Shown: positions 8,823-17,162, numbered from the stretch's first letter. The stretch: DNA of 47,053 nucleotides from UBA5232 sp035370405 (GCA_035370405.1 DAOOVT010000006.1:1-47053), one strand, 5' to 3'. A program made the numbers and translations. The notes: a model not told the origin generated them from the letters alone.

Positions 8823-8845
8823 AGGTTACGATACATGTGGCACTC
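8823..8845 (+). repeat. left terminal inverted repeat of the IS
   Basis: Pairs with 9890-9911 as described for the element; the inner edge extends through the shared GGCACTC. It begins AGGTTAC, not the TGT or TGA typical of IS481 and IS3 ends. Confidence 0.65.
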
Positions 8846-8862
8846 CTAAACTAAGCAGGAGT
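8842..8862 (+). promoter_or_regulatory. hairpin sequestering the transposase ribosome site
   Basis: ACTCCT (8842-8847) is the exact complement of AGGAGT (8857-8862), with a 9-nt loop. The latter is the transposase Shine-Dalgarno, 4 nt before the ATG at 8867. The stem would hide the ribosome site. Part of the left arm belongs to the terminal repeat, so transcripts entering from outside would carry the hairpin. Confidence 0.55.
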
Positions 8863-8866
8863 ACAT

Positions 8867-9937
8867 ATGAATATGAGAATACATCATGTATGGTACAAGA
8901 CTTCTTGGTATCATCCTCATATGAATAAAATATATATCAAGGATAGATTCAATGACTCTCCTGTTGCTGTGTACAGGCTAAGAGTAATTGAGTTTAGTAA
9001 TCAATATGGTACTCAACCAACCATAGATGCGTTTAAAATATCTAAGAGAACTTTGTATCGGTGGAAGAAGCGGTACATATCCTCCAAAAGAGATGCTAAC
9101 TCATTAATACCCATATCTAAAAGGCCAAAGAAAGTAAGGACTATGCTAGTACATATTAATGTGGTAAATGAGATTAGAAGGATAAGATATATGTATGGAT
9201 GTATAGGTAAAAGGAAGATCAAGGTACTACTTGATGAATACTGCATACGAAGTAATTACCCTTGTATTAGTATCTCCACCATTGGAAAGGTAATCAAACG
9301 GTACAACATGATCTCCCTCAACAAGAGAATATATCATAACCCTAATACAAAAAGAAGAATAAGAGCAAAAGTAAGTAGAGTAAAATACTCTCCTAAAAGT
9401 AGTACACAAGGATATGTAGAGATAGATACAATACAAAGATTTGTAGATGGTATAAGAATGTACATATTCAATGCAGTAGACATTAATACTAGATTTCAAT
9501 TTTCATATGGATATACAAGTAGTAATACAAAAAACAGTATAGACTTTGTAAAGAAACTAGAGGAAGTATATCCAATAAAGGGAGGAATACACACAGTACA
9601 AACAGACAATGGGAGTGAATATTTAGGAGAGTTTAGTAAATATCTAAAATTACAGGGGATATCTCACAAATATATATATCCTAGATGTCCAAGGATTAAT
9701 GGATGTGTAGAAAGGTCAAACAGGACATTACAAGAGGAGTATGTGTACCGAAATGAAGGATTAGTTAATGTGAGTATGGAGAGATTCAACAAGGGATTAA
9801 TGGAGTATTTGATATGGTTCAATACTAAGAGGCCTCATGAGAGTTTAGGAGATATATCTCCGATAGAATATATGTTAAGATTTAATCCAGAGTGCCATAT
9901 GTATGTAACCTGTACAACATATTCTTATTCTTGCTAA
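8867..9937 (+). CDS. DDE transposase (IS481/IS3-related integrase core)
   Basis: This 356-residue protein has an N-terminal helix-turn-helix (TIDAFKISKRTLYRWKKRY) and an rve integrase core. The DDE triad is visible: D in 'VEIDTIQRF', D in 'QTDNGSEYLGEF' and E in 'NGCVERSNRTLQEEY'. The IS481/IS3-type C-terminal motif 'WFNTKRPHESLGDISPIEYM' follows. It is a single-frame transposase, unlike the orfA/orfB organisation of IS3. It appears intact. The ribosome site AGGAG sits in a hairpin. Confidence 0.9.
   Translation: MNMRIHHVWYKTSWYHPHMNKIYIKDRFNDSPVAVYRLRVIEFSNQYGTQPTIDAFKISKRTLYRWKKRYISSKRDANSLIPISKRPKKVRTMLVHINVVNEIRRIRYMYGCIGKRKIKVLLDEYCIRSNYPCISISTIGKVIKRYNMISLNKRIYHNPNTKRRIRAKVSRVKYSPKSSTQGYVEIDTIQRFVDGIRMYIFNAVDINTRFQFSYGYTSSNTKNSIDFVKKLEEVYPIKGGIHTVQTDNGSEYLGEFSKYLKLQGISHKYIYPRCPRINGCVERSNRTLQEEYVYRNEGLVNVSMERFNKGLMEYLIWFNTKRPHESLGDISPIEYMLRFNPECHMYVTCTTYSYSC
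9890..9911 (-). repeat. right terminal inverted repeat of the IS
   Basis: The inverted partner of the left end, GAGTGCCATATGTATGTAAC plus CT. It is embedded in the transposase reading frame 26 bp before its stop. Confidence 0.65.
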
Positions 9938-9969
9938 TCTATTAAATAATTCCATATACTTAAAAATAT

Positions 9970-11526
9970 ATGTTTAAAATAAATATCCCTAAGATTAATC
10001 TATCCAAGAAACAAATACTTCTTATTTGTATTCCACTGGCTATTCTCATTCTTCTTGTTATGACATTCTTCATACTAAAAAGTATGGGAAAGATAGACAT
10101 TGAAAATGAAGTAACAAGCAATCAAACAGAAAATGGATATGCAGATGATTCAGACGCTGTATTAGAAATGCCATTACAAGCATACACGCCTGCAGATACA
10201 GAAACAAAATATATGGTATATGCTGATATAATAAAGACAGATCCAGAAGTAGAAATGATTGAAAGCTGTACATATTCGGATGGTACAGAAGCCAAAGAAA
10301 CAAAATACTATGTTGGAAGAGAACCTGTTCAAGTAAGCAATCATTGTCTCCTTACTTTTGCTGAATATGATGGTCCTAACGCTTTAGAAGAAACATACCC
10401 ATACAATGTATATTTGGCACTTCCTGATGGCTCCCTAATTACCATCTATACAAAAGAAACCCCTTCCATGCAGGTAAATATGTATGAGAAAGAAACAAGG
10501 ATAGTGCAACTAAATGGGTATGCCTATTACAGAGTGGCACCGCAAGAAAATGGAAAGAAATTTAGTGTTCAGATGGTAGACCGAGTTATGTATGTAACAG
10601 GAACAGAATTCTTTGCTGGAGTATCAAGTAGCTTTAGTGGAGATGGTATATGGGGACATGTAGAATTGTATGAGGGCTCTGCAGAAGTAAGATTAAGAAC
10701 TCAAGATTTAATTGTAATGATGACTAACAAGGACTATGCAAACTATGGCCATTGGAAAGAGAATGGATCATGGGCATGGTACTGGGATGAAGCAAATGCA
10801 GGAAAGATACATACCTTCTACAGTAATGATAATACAACCAAAACAGAGACTCTAGAATTTGCTGGTAATGGAGATAAAATTACTTGGGGATATATGGATA
10901 AAGTAACTGATTTCCTTAATGCTCAAGTGGAAACTACTATGGCAACATATGGGTTTGGTAATTACAAAACAGTTGCAAATAGCTTAGAGGCATATATTGA
11001 TGAAAAGATAGTAACAGAGAAAGAGCTTAGACAAGAAATGGTTATTAAAGAAACATTTGCATATGCAAAGGCATATGAGAATTATCAGAAGTGGTACGAT
11101 GGGTTAGTTGAAAAAGGTGAAGAGTTAAGAGCAAAGGCGGCTGCTGAAGCTGCAGCATCCGTATCCACAGGTACTGCATATTCAGTATGTCCTAAAGGAA
11201 CTGCATATGCCGGGAATGGTAAATGTTGTCCCGCTGGTACATATCTTAATACCAAGGGTTACTGCCAAGGAGATAGTTCTACAAGTGGAAACACAGCTAC
11301 AACATACAATCCATCTACTCCTTCGGTTTCTTCCTCTTCTGGTAGTAGTAGTTCAGGTAGTGGAAGTAGTGGCAGTGGTAGTAATTGTGTAAGCTCTGGA
11401 ACAGTAGCATATCAGGCTTGTAAGATGGCTGCTGAGGGAGTAACAAACAATGGACAATACACTCTGAGTGGAAATCAATGTTGTATGCCCGATGTAGCAG
11501 AGCCTACGCTTGAGCCTGTAAATTAA
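9970..11526 (+). CDS. FecR-like, Cys-rich membrane-anchored surface protein (paralogue 2)
   Basis: This 518-residue paralogue of the gene at 230-1948 has the same order of parts: an N-terminal membrane helix (about 15-37), a FecR-like region ('NGYAYYRV', 'VQMVDRVMYVTGTEFFAG', then 'GHVELYEGSAEV'), an Ala-rich helical stretch, a Cys cluster (CPKGTAYAGNGKCCPAG), a Ser/Gly linker and a C-terminal Cys group. It lies 32 bp after the IS transposase stop. A TATACT box at 9955-9960 would give a near-leaderless transcript. Unknown function; the Cys clusters suggest extracellular disulfides. Confidence 0.7.
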   Translation: MFKINIPKINLSKKQILLICIPLAILILLVMTFFILKSMGKIDIENEVTSNQTENGYADDSDAVLEMPLQAYTPADTETKYMVYADIIKTDPEVEMIESCTYSDGTEAKETKYYVGREPVQVSNHCLLTFAEYDGPNALEETYPYNVYLALPDGSLITIYTKETPSMQVNMYEKETRIVQLNGYAYYRVAPQENGKKFSVQMVDRVMYVTGTEFFAGVSSSFSGDGIWGHVELYEGSAEVRLRTQDLIVMMTNKDYANYGHWKENGSWAWYWDEANAGKIHTFYSNDNTTKTETLEFAGNGDKITWGYMDKVTDFLNAQVETTMATYGFGNYKTVANSLEAYIDEKIVTEKELRQEMVIKETFAYAKAYENYQKWYDGLVEKGEELRAKAAAEAAASVSTGTAYSVCPKGTAYAGNGKCCPAGTYLNTKGYCQGDSSTSGNTATTYNPSTPSVSSSSGSSSSGSGSSGSGSNCVSSGTVAYQACKMAAEGVTNNGQYTLSGNQCCMPDVAEPTLEPVN

Positions 11527-11540
11527 AATAATACTGAATA

Positions 11541-11660
11541 ACTAGGATTCCAGACCCGTATGTCCCGCTATTTTCAACATGTTCCAACAAGATCTATCCA
11601 CTATGCGATAGAACCATTATGTGAATTAAATTATTTCGACCTTAAAAAGAGACACTTTTA
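11541..11660 (+). repeat. intergenic repeat R5
   Basis: Core variant (GGATTCCAGACCCGTATGTC) with part of the tail, ending in a TTATTTCGACCTTAAAAAG segment shared with R2 (TTATTTAGACCTTAAAAAG). No leader module. It lies 14 bp past the second FecR-like gene. Confidence 0.65.
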
Positions 11661-11731
11661 TGAACTCCTGTTCTTCTCCCATTCTACTTTCATTCCCTTT
11701 TTTATGGTAAACTGAGTAGACAGTATAAATT

Positions 11732-12058
11732 TTGTTTAGTAAAAATATGGATGAACAGAATATTAAAAACTTGATTCTTTCAAAATACCCCAATATTTAC
11801 ACTGGAGATTCAATAGAACAGGAAATACTTCCTAATATACAAAAAATGACACCTCTTCTTAAAGAAAGTTTGGAAAAATTCCTTCAAAGCGGTATAGAAT
11901 CAGAGATAAATTTACTTGGCTATACAGTCAAAACATTGACGAAAAAATATGGTATGAATGAAATTAGCGCATATTTGACACTAGATTGGATACTAAGAGA
12001 ACCTACTAAAGCAATTAAATCCTTAAAAGAAGGATATGATGTAATTCATAATATATAA
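11732..12058 (+). CDS. hypothetical protein, 108 aa
   Basis: I do not recognise this small, mostly helical, acidic protein (MDEQNIKNLILSKYPNIYTG...). M6 at 11747 is an equally good start, and neither has a ribosome site. It has no membrane segment or signal peptide. It stands alone between repeats R5 and R6, so context gives no clue to role. Confidence 0.55.
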   Translation: MFSKNMDEQNIKNLILSKYPNIYTGDSIEQEILPNIQKMTPLLKESLEKFLQSGIESEINLLGYTVKTLTKKYGMNEISAYLTLDWILREPTKAIKSLKEGYDVIHNI

Positions 12059-12176
12059 AACACTCAAAAAAAATAACCATTTTGGATATCACTCAATATT
12101 TCTGGAAACAGAAAATATATTATCTATGAAGTTCTAGGTTATCTTTGTAGAATACATTTGAGACAATATTTCTCAC

Positions 12177-12240
12177 TTTCTATACTATCCTTTTTATCTC
12201 ATTCTCATTTTATACAAGTACCAGATATGTATATCCTTCC
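12177..12240 (+). repeat. degenerate intergenic repeat R6
   Basis: Keeps the leader module (TTTCTATACTATCCTTTTTA, then CTCATTCTCATTTTA) and a decayed core (TACCAGATATGTATATCC). It is the last member of the family; I found no copy in the remaining 35 kb. The rest of 12059-12270 shows nothing. Confidence 0.5.
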
Positions 12241-12270
12241 ATTATTGAGTTGATCAATAAAAGCAGCATA

Positions 12271-12609
12271 CTATATAGAAATATTTTTGAAAGCTATTGT
12301 TAAATAAGAAAAATATTTATTAATATCCTCATCCGTTGAATTATATTGATTCTCATATTTAAAATAATCTACCCATATCTCCCTCATTCTAGTCAGTTCT
12401 CTATATTGAGATGGAGTTAATTTAGATTGTGTTGATAAATCAAAAAGTTCTAGTGATCTTATAAATGCCATATCCGCATACTCTTTGTTATTTTTATTTC
12501 TCCGCTTTATAGCTCTATATACCTCACTACCAATATTGGCCATCTGTTCTAAATATGGCTTGCTTTGCCAATTACCTTGTGATTGTTTTTTATGTTGAAT
12601 ATTACTCAT
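12271..12609 (-). CDS. conserved-looking hypothetical protein, 112 aa
   Basis: A helical cytoplasmic protein with a hydrophilic N-terminus and the stretches 'MANIGSEVYRAIKRRNKNNKEY', 'FIRSLELFDLS' and 'ELTRMREIWVDYF'. I know this pattern from uncharacterised small bacterial proteins but cannot attach a function. It is predicted to be all-alpha. It lies 33 bp downstream of the 276-aa membrane-anchored protein and is probably cotranscribed with it. Confidence 0.6.
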   Translation of the reverse strand: MSNIQHKKQSQGNWQSKPYLEQMANIGSEVYRAIKRRNKNNKEYADMAFIRSLELFDLSTQSKLTPSQYRELTRMREIWVDYFKYENQYNSTDEDINKYFSYLTIAFKNISI

Positions 12610-12642
12610 TATTCAGTAATTTTAGAATTAACAATATCCAAT

Positions 12643-13473
12643 CTATTCTTTAATACCACCCCTAATATTTAAATAAACCCTCCCATGATCTTTTGAGAAG
12701 CTTACCGTAATCTTATATCCCCCATCCTCCCAGCTCATCTGTTCACCTTCCATGGTGTAGTTTAATTTGTCTTTGTAAATATTCTCATACTTAGAAATTA
12801 ACACTGCGAACTCATCTACATCATCCTTACCATCTTTATCTCTATCTCCACTATCAATTACTGTAAAGTATCGAGTATATTCGGTCTGCCCACCAGTTTG
12901 ATTAAGTAATCCATATGAATTCTCATGTTCAACAAGCATACTGTCCTCTTCAAAAAGATCTGGATAGCTAACAAAATATTTGTTATCTTTTGTAAACTCC
13001 TCATTAGGTAAATATACCTGTACATATCCAGTATCATCAGAACCATAATGAGCTGCTGTCACACGATATTTGCCAACATAGCCCTTTACCATCTCTGGAT
13101 TTGCATACTCCTCTACATACTCCTTATCGAAAAGTTCTTTGTAGTAATTTAGGAACTCCGATTGAGAAGCATCTGTATAGAAAACAACATTGTAATATGT
13201 ATAATTTGTATCGTCAAAATATGAAATATTCTTTGGGTCAAAATTAATGTAATACTTACTCGAGCTTACCTCCCTTATTTTATATAGAGGTACATCAACT
13301 TCTGGATAACCCTCTAGGAGATAATCAAACTCCTGCTTCTCATCAGAAGTATTATTCGAACTATTTATATCATCATTTTTAGTAGACCCACTATCAAGAA
13401 ACTTTCCTGAAATAAATAAAAGAAGTACCAGCAAAATCAATACACCTATCCCTATTATATATTTATTTTTCAT
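12643..13473 (-). CDS. hypothetical membrane-anchored extracytoplasmic protein, 276 aa
   Basis: One N-terminal membrane helix (about 5-25) is followed by a Ser/Asn/Asp-rich linker and a mixed alpha/beta extracytoplasmic domain rich in Tyr and Asp. An acidic 'DSGDRDKDGKDDVDEF' stretch (about 208-223) resembles a calcium-binding loop. I do not recognise the family. It is the first gene of a likely two-gene unit with the 112-aa gene. Confidence 0.6.
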   Translation of the reverse strand: MKNKYIIGIGVLILLVLLLFISGKFLDSGSTKNDDINSSNNTSDEKQEFDYLLEGYPEVDVPLYKIREVSSSKYYINFDPKNISYFDDTNYTYYNVVFYTDASQSEFLNYYKELFDKEYVEEYANPEMVKGYVGKYRVTAAHYGSDDTGYVQVYLPNEEFTKDNKYFVSYPDLFEEDSMLVEHENSYGLLNQTGGQTEYTRYFTVIDSGDRDKDGKDDVDEFAVLISKYENIYKDKLNYTMEGEQMSWEDGGYKITVSFSKDHGRVYLNIRGGIKE

Positions 13474-13649
13474 ATGTTTTATAAATACAGGTAATTAAAT
13501 ATCTTTTATTTTAACACAAAAGCAAAGATATCAATATAAAGGTAAAAATGAAAAAGTTTATTTCTTCAAAAAGTAAAAATAGTAAATTGCAAAACTTTAT
13601 ATCTCCTTTTATACTGTTAAATATTCCTCTTCCGAAATCTCAATAGAAA

Positions 13650-14124
13650 ATGATTAACAAACTATCTTCAAATACAAATAAAAAAAATACTACAAGAACT
13701 AATAGAGATATATAAAAAACGCATTTCTAGAACCAATTCTCAATTCTATGAGCAAGAACAAGTAAACGAATGGCTATCTACAATAAAACTTGAAAACATC
13801 CAAGACCAGTTAAACAATACAACCTGGATTGTAATTAAAAATAGCAATAAAATACTTGGATTCGCACAATATTGTTTAAAAGACAAAGAAATATATCAGA
13901 TTCAAATTGATCCAGATGAACAAGGTAAAGAATATGGGAGAGAACTTTACAAGTATATCGAAAACGATTTTAGAATTAACAAGATTAAACAGATTTCATT
14001 ACTTGCTACTTTAAATGCTGTTCAATTTTATGAAAATTTGGGTTTCCATATTATAAAAGAGATAAAATTCCCATTAGTGAAGACAAAAATTAAGATGATT
14101 AAAATGTCTAAAGAATTGATTTAG
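13650..14124 (+). pseudogene. GNAT N-acetyltransferase, frameshifted in an A8 run
   Basis: The open frame ending at TAG 14122-14124 encodes a clear GNAT fold, including the acetyl-CoA region '...DEQGKEYGRELYKYIE' and the C-terminal signature 'ATLNAVQFYENLGFHIIKE'. That frame has no usable start. The ATG at 13650 (MINKLSSNTNKK...) is in another frame. Removing one A from the eight-A run at 13680-13687 joins them into one protein of normal length. This may be a disruptive indel, a homopolymer sequencing error, or expression through slippage on A8. Substrate unknown. Confidence 0.75.
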
Positions 14125-14179
14125 AGTGTTTTCTTTTTATGATATATTAAATTAATCTATACATAATATAACTATACCT

Positions 14180-14704
14180 ATGAGCAAACTAATAATACAA
14201 CCAAACAATCAGGATCATATACAAGGAAAAGAGAACAGTCGTATAACTCTTGTTGAATATGGAGATTTTGAATGTCCATACTGTAGCGACGCTCATACAA
14301 TTGTTAAAGAAATTCAAAAAATAAAAGGAGATGTACTAAGATTTGTGTTTCGTAATTTCCCATTAACTGAAATACATTCATATGCACTCCATGCAGCATA
14401 TGCTGCTGAGGCTGCTGGTAAACAACACAAGTTTTGGGAAATGCATGATATTCTTTTAGAAAATCAAGAGAATCTAAAAGACAGCGACCTAAGATTGTAT
14501 TCTGAAAAACTATCCTTGGATATTGACCAATTTACTAAAGATATGAATTCAGATGAAGTTGCTAAGAAGGTACAAGCAGATATTATTGGTGGTATTAGAA
14601 GCGGAGTTAATGGTACTCCAACATTCTTTATAAATAATATTCGTTTTGATGATCCATCTGACTTAGATTCTCTACTAGAAGCGATTGATTTAGCAGATAA
14701 ATAA
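14180..14704 (+). CDS. DsbA-family thioredoxin-fold oxidoreductase, cytoplasmic form
   Basis: This 174-residue protein has the redox motif C32-P-Y-C35 ('DFECPYCSDAH') and the cis-proline loop 'NGTPTFFINN', typical of the DsbA/thioredoxin_4 family. The helical insert and 'FRNFPL' segment match. There is no signal peptide, so it appears cytoplasmic, or a membrane anchor has been lost. TATAAC at 14167-14172 ends 7 nt before the ATG, fitting leaderless transcription. It is followed at once by a ruined peroxiredoxin gene, so the pair may once have formed a redox operon. Confidence 0.85.
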   Translation: MSKLIIQPNNQDHIQGKENSRITLVEYGDFECPYCSDAHTIVKEIQKIKGDVLRFVFRNFPLTEIHSYALHAAYAAEAAGKQHKFWEMHDILLENQENLKDSDLRLYSEKLSLDIDQFTKDMNSDEVAKKVQADIIGGIRSGVNGTPTFFINNIRFDDPSDLDSLLEAIDLADK

Positions 14705-14721
14705 AATTCAAAATACTTTAA

Positions 14722-15016
14722 GTGAAGGACAAACCTCTTAAAAAAGGAATAAAAGCTCTTGATTTTAGTTTAAAGTCTACTTCTGATCAGGAAAGATTTC
14801 TTAGGTAAACCTGTTATTTTAGCCTTCTAGCCAGCAGATTTTAATCCTAAAGGTGAGGTATCAAGAATGTATAATGCATATCAAGAAGAAGATGGGTTAT
14901 CTAAAAGAGCTTTGTATGTAATTGATAAGGATGGTGTTATAGCATGGGGTTATATTTCTCCCATTGGTATAAATCCAGGTGCAGATGGGATATTAAATGC
15001 ATTAGAAGAATTATAG
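14722..15016 (+). pseudogene. peroxiredoxin (AhpC/TSA) remnant
   Basis: Pieces of a peroxiredoxin lie in order: 'KGIKALDFSLKSTSDQ' in one frame, then 'FLGKPVILAF*PADFNPKG' in the next frame with TAG where Tyr is expected, then in that same second frame 'EDGLSKRALYVIDKDGV', 'SPIGINPGADGILNALEEL' and TAG at 15014. The peroxidatic Cys that normally follows the PADF-P segment, and several tens of residues after it, are missing. At least one frameshift, one nonsense codon and one internal deletion show it is dead. Confidence 0.85.
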
Positions 15017-15066
15017 TTAGTTTCTTTATACTCTATTAAGTAAGGTAATCCTAAGAATGCTACTAG

Positions 15067-15195
15067 TGTTCTAAATACAAGAAAATAAACTTTTCAGAAG
15101 TAGAAAGTTATAAGGATGTTTGGGGTATTATCTGTAAAAAGAGATATATTTTGAAGAAAGATTTTGGAATAGATTATGTATATAAAATTCCTTAG
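15067..15195 (+). other. possible gene remnant
   Basis: An open frame without start (CSKYKKINFSEVESYKDVWG...DFGIDYVYKIP, stop 15193-15195) looks protein-like but is unrecognised. It sits in the decayed stretch between the peroxiredoxin remnant and the restriction-modification operon. The rest of 15017-15335 holds only the hairpin at 15206-15226. Confidence 0.25.
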
Positions 15196-15205
15196 AAATG
15201 AAAGA

Positions 15206-15226
15206 GGGGCTGACCATGTCAACCCC
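15206..15226. terminator. hairpin between convergent units
   Basis: GGGG-C-TGAC / CAT loop / GTCA-A-CCCC forms an 8-bp stem with one mismatch, between the + strand remnants and the end of the minus-strand methyltransferase gene. No clear T-run follows on either strand, so terminator function is only possible. Confidence 0.35.
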
Positions 15227-15335
15227 TGCATCTAAAATGATAATACCTCTTTCTTGATATCCATATCAACTTGTTATATGAGTTACATACTTTCCTAGGT
15301 CTTGAATACGAAAATACAGATTTATATAACAAAAA

Positions 15336-16250
15336 TTATTTATAATTAGTTATAAGAAGTTCCCTAATTGCTTTTCTTTTTGAGGAGTCAGAGTTAATAA
15401 ATCGTTCAGCTAAGATTCTTTGTATATGATAACCCTTATACAATTTATCAAAAAACAAATCATTTTCATCTATGTTGGTGGGATCTGAATTACTTAGTAG
15501 TAAATAGTGCCCTTCTTTATCTAGTTTTCTAAAGTAATTGGCTAGTTTTTTTTGGTCCTCTTCATTAAAATCCCCCTTTGAATACTTGGTAAAACTAGAG
15601 GTGGTGCTAAGAGGTCTATAGGGAGGATCAAAGTATATAAAAGCCTTCTTGCCATTTGGTATTTTGATAGAGTCATAATTACCACATAATATCTCAGTAT
15701 CTTGTAGCAACTTACTTACATTTCTAAGATTCTCCTCATCCAAAATCTTAGGATTTTTGTAATAACCCACGGGGACATTGAATTCTCCCCTACTGTTTTG
15801 TCTATACAAACCATTAAAGCATGTTTTGTTAAGAGCGATTAAAAGAGCAGCTTTTTCAGTCCAAGTTTTTTTATCCTCTTCTTTATAATCTATTTTAAGT
15901 TGGTTGTATGGGGTTCTTAACTTCTCATAAAAATATTCTTTTTTATCCTCAGTGTCTAGTTTTAGGTATTCAGTTTGTATTATACCTAGTTTTTTAATTA
16001 ACTCTTCAGGAAATAGCTTGATAACCTTGTATGTCAACATTAGATCCTGATTAATATCATTAATTATACTTTTCTCAACTGAGTAATTGGATAATAGATA
16101 AAAGAAGAGCGCACCACCACCTACAAATGGTTCAACATATAAATCAATTTCTTTTGTTTCTAAAATATGTGGAGGAAAATTTGACTCTAATTCATAAAGG
16201 ACCTGCCTTTTGCCTCCTGCCCATTTTAAGAATGGTTTTACTTTAATCAT
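15336..16250 (-). CDS. dpnM: DNA adenine methyltransferase, DpnM/Dam type (GATC)
   Basis: This 304-residue D12-class N6-adenine methyltransferase has the N-terminal AdoMet motif 'FLKWAGGKRQVL', then 'YVEPFVGGGALFFYL', and the catalytic DPPY in 'FIYFDPPYRPLSTTSSFTKY'. The 'FTKYSKGDFNEEDQ' segment after DPPY is characteristic of the Dam/DpnM/MboI branch that methylates GATC. Its ATG overlaps the endonuclease stop by 4 bp. As third gene of the operon it protects duplex DNA from the partner nuclease. GATC specificity is inferred from family and partner. Confidence 0.9.
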   Translation of the reverse strand: MIKVKPFLKWAGGKRQVLYELESNFPPHILETKEIDLYVEPFVGGGALFFYLLSNYSVEKSIINDINQDLMLTYKVIKLFPEELIKKLGIIQTEYLKLDTEDKKEYFYEKLRTPYNQLKIDYKEEDKKTWTEKAALLIALNKTCFNGLYRQNSRGEFNVPVGYYKNPKILDEENLRNVSKLLQDTEILCGNYDSIKIPNGKKAFIYFDPPYRPLSTTSSFTKYSKGDFNEEDQKKLANYFRKLDKEGHYLLLSNSDPTNIDENDLFFDKLYKGYHIQRILAERFINSDSSKRKAIRELLITNYK

Positions 16251-17146
16251 AGTACTTCCTCAAGAACTCCATCCTTAATCATTTTTAAAGTGAAAATATA
16301 ATCATTCTTAATAAAAGCCTCTTCTAAATATGTTGTAGCAGTTAACCAGCCTAAACCATCTGTTATCCATACAAATTTTAAATTAGAGCCTTTTAGGATT
16401 TTTTCCAAACCTATATACTCACCTGCAGTAGCCTTAAGCTTTGATCCTCCTCCTCTATAAAAATTCACTTCAAATAAGACCAATTCTTTGCCAGTATTTA
16501 CTACAAAGTCAAAACGTCTTCTTGCTTTATCTGTTGGAACTTCTTTACCCCATCTGTCCTTAACTTTTTGAGCTGTCATTTGCGTTCCATATTCGTAATC
16601 GTTTTTAATACAAATATTTTTAATCTCTTCTTCCACTAAAGCCTCCATAAGTATTCCTGTCCTATTTTTCCTCCCATTGGTATCCATACCAACTTCTATT
16701 CCAGTAACATAATCTATTAAGTTTTTAATTCTTTTATCTTGGAAGATTTCCATCAAGCCCGATTCTCTAAAGAATTTTACTAAGTTGTCATAATCTGTGT
16801 TTTCTTCTTCAAAAAGCTCTTTTATATCAAGAACCTCAAGTTGGCTCGAACTTATCAATATTGGGAGATCCTCTAACTGTTTCTTTCGCACAGCAATAAG
16901 TATTGGGAGGACACTTTTAACTTCTGGATACTTTTTACATATAAAAAGAAAGTCGTTTTCAATATTTGAAGAACCAATAAGAGAATTAAGAATATTCAAT
17001 TCTGTATTTAGATTTGATACATTATCCTTAACCTTTTCCCAATCTACAAAATATCCCCAAGTAGTAATAGACTTCTGGAGAGAACTTTTAAGATCTTCAA
17101 AGGCCTCTTCCTCTGTAAGATCACCATAATATTTCAAACTCTTCAT
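16247..17146 (-). CDS. dpnB: type II restriction endonuclease, DpnII/MboI family
   Basis: This 299-residue protein is close to DpnII length. The region from about residue 145 to the end ('VGMDTNGRKNRTGILMEALVE', 'RRRFDFVVNTGKELVLFEVNFYRGGGSKLKATAGEY') matches the DpnII/MboI family that cuts before GATC in unmethylated DNA. D213 and E226-V-N228 fit a PD-(D/E)XK-like core with Asn in place of the usual Lys. It is flanked by two adenine methyltransferases, as in the pneumococcal DpnII operon although in a different order. The frame is intact. It could act as phage or plasmid defence. Confidence 0.9.
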   Translation of the reverse strand: MKSLKYYGDLTEEEAFEDLKSSLQKSITTWGYFVDWEKVKDNVSNLNTELNILNSLIGSSNIENDFLFICKKYPEVKSVLPILIAVRKKQLEDLPILISSSQLEVLDIKELFEEENTDYDNLVKFFRESGLMEIFQDKRIKNLIDYVTGIEVGMDTNGRKNRTGILMEALVEEEIKNICIKNDYEYGTQMTAQKVKDRWGKEVPTDKARRRFDFVVNTGKELVLFEVNFYRGGGSKLKATAGEYIGLEKILKGSNLKFVWITDGLGWLTATTYLEEAFIKNDYIFTLKMIKDGVLEEVL

Positions 17147-17162
17147 TTAAATATCACTTAAA

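Larger units (their letters stand above)
8823..9911 (+). mobile_element. insertion sequence (~1.09 kb) with imperfect terminal inverted repeats
   Basis: Single-gene DDE element. The left end AGGTTACGATACATGTGGCA (8823-8842) matches the reverse complement of the right end (9890-9911) over 22 bases with one 1-base gap and one mismatch. The right repeat lies inside the last codons of the transposase gene, so the final residues come from flanking DNA. I see no target-site duplication, which suggests an old insertion or different true boundaries. Other copies cannot be assessed here. Confidence 0.7.

Noticed and set aside
8810..9925. Target-site duplication around the IS
   Set aside because: The bases outside the inverted repeats (TATGAAT on the left, GTACAAC on the right) do not match.
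147..12240. Repeats as integron attC sites or a CRISPR array
   Set aside because: No attC-type inverted core pairs (RYYYAAC/GTTRRRY) and no integrase gene. Spacing of kilobases with genes between excludes CRISPR.
13548..13646. 32-codon open frame MKKFISSKSKNSK...
   Set aside because: Very low complexity and Lys/Ser/Asn-rich as expected by chance in this composition; no promoter or ribosome site.
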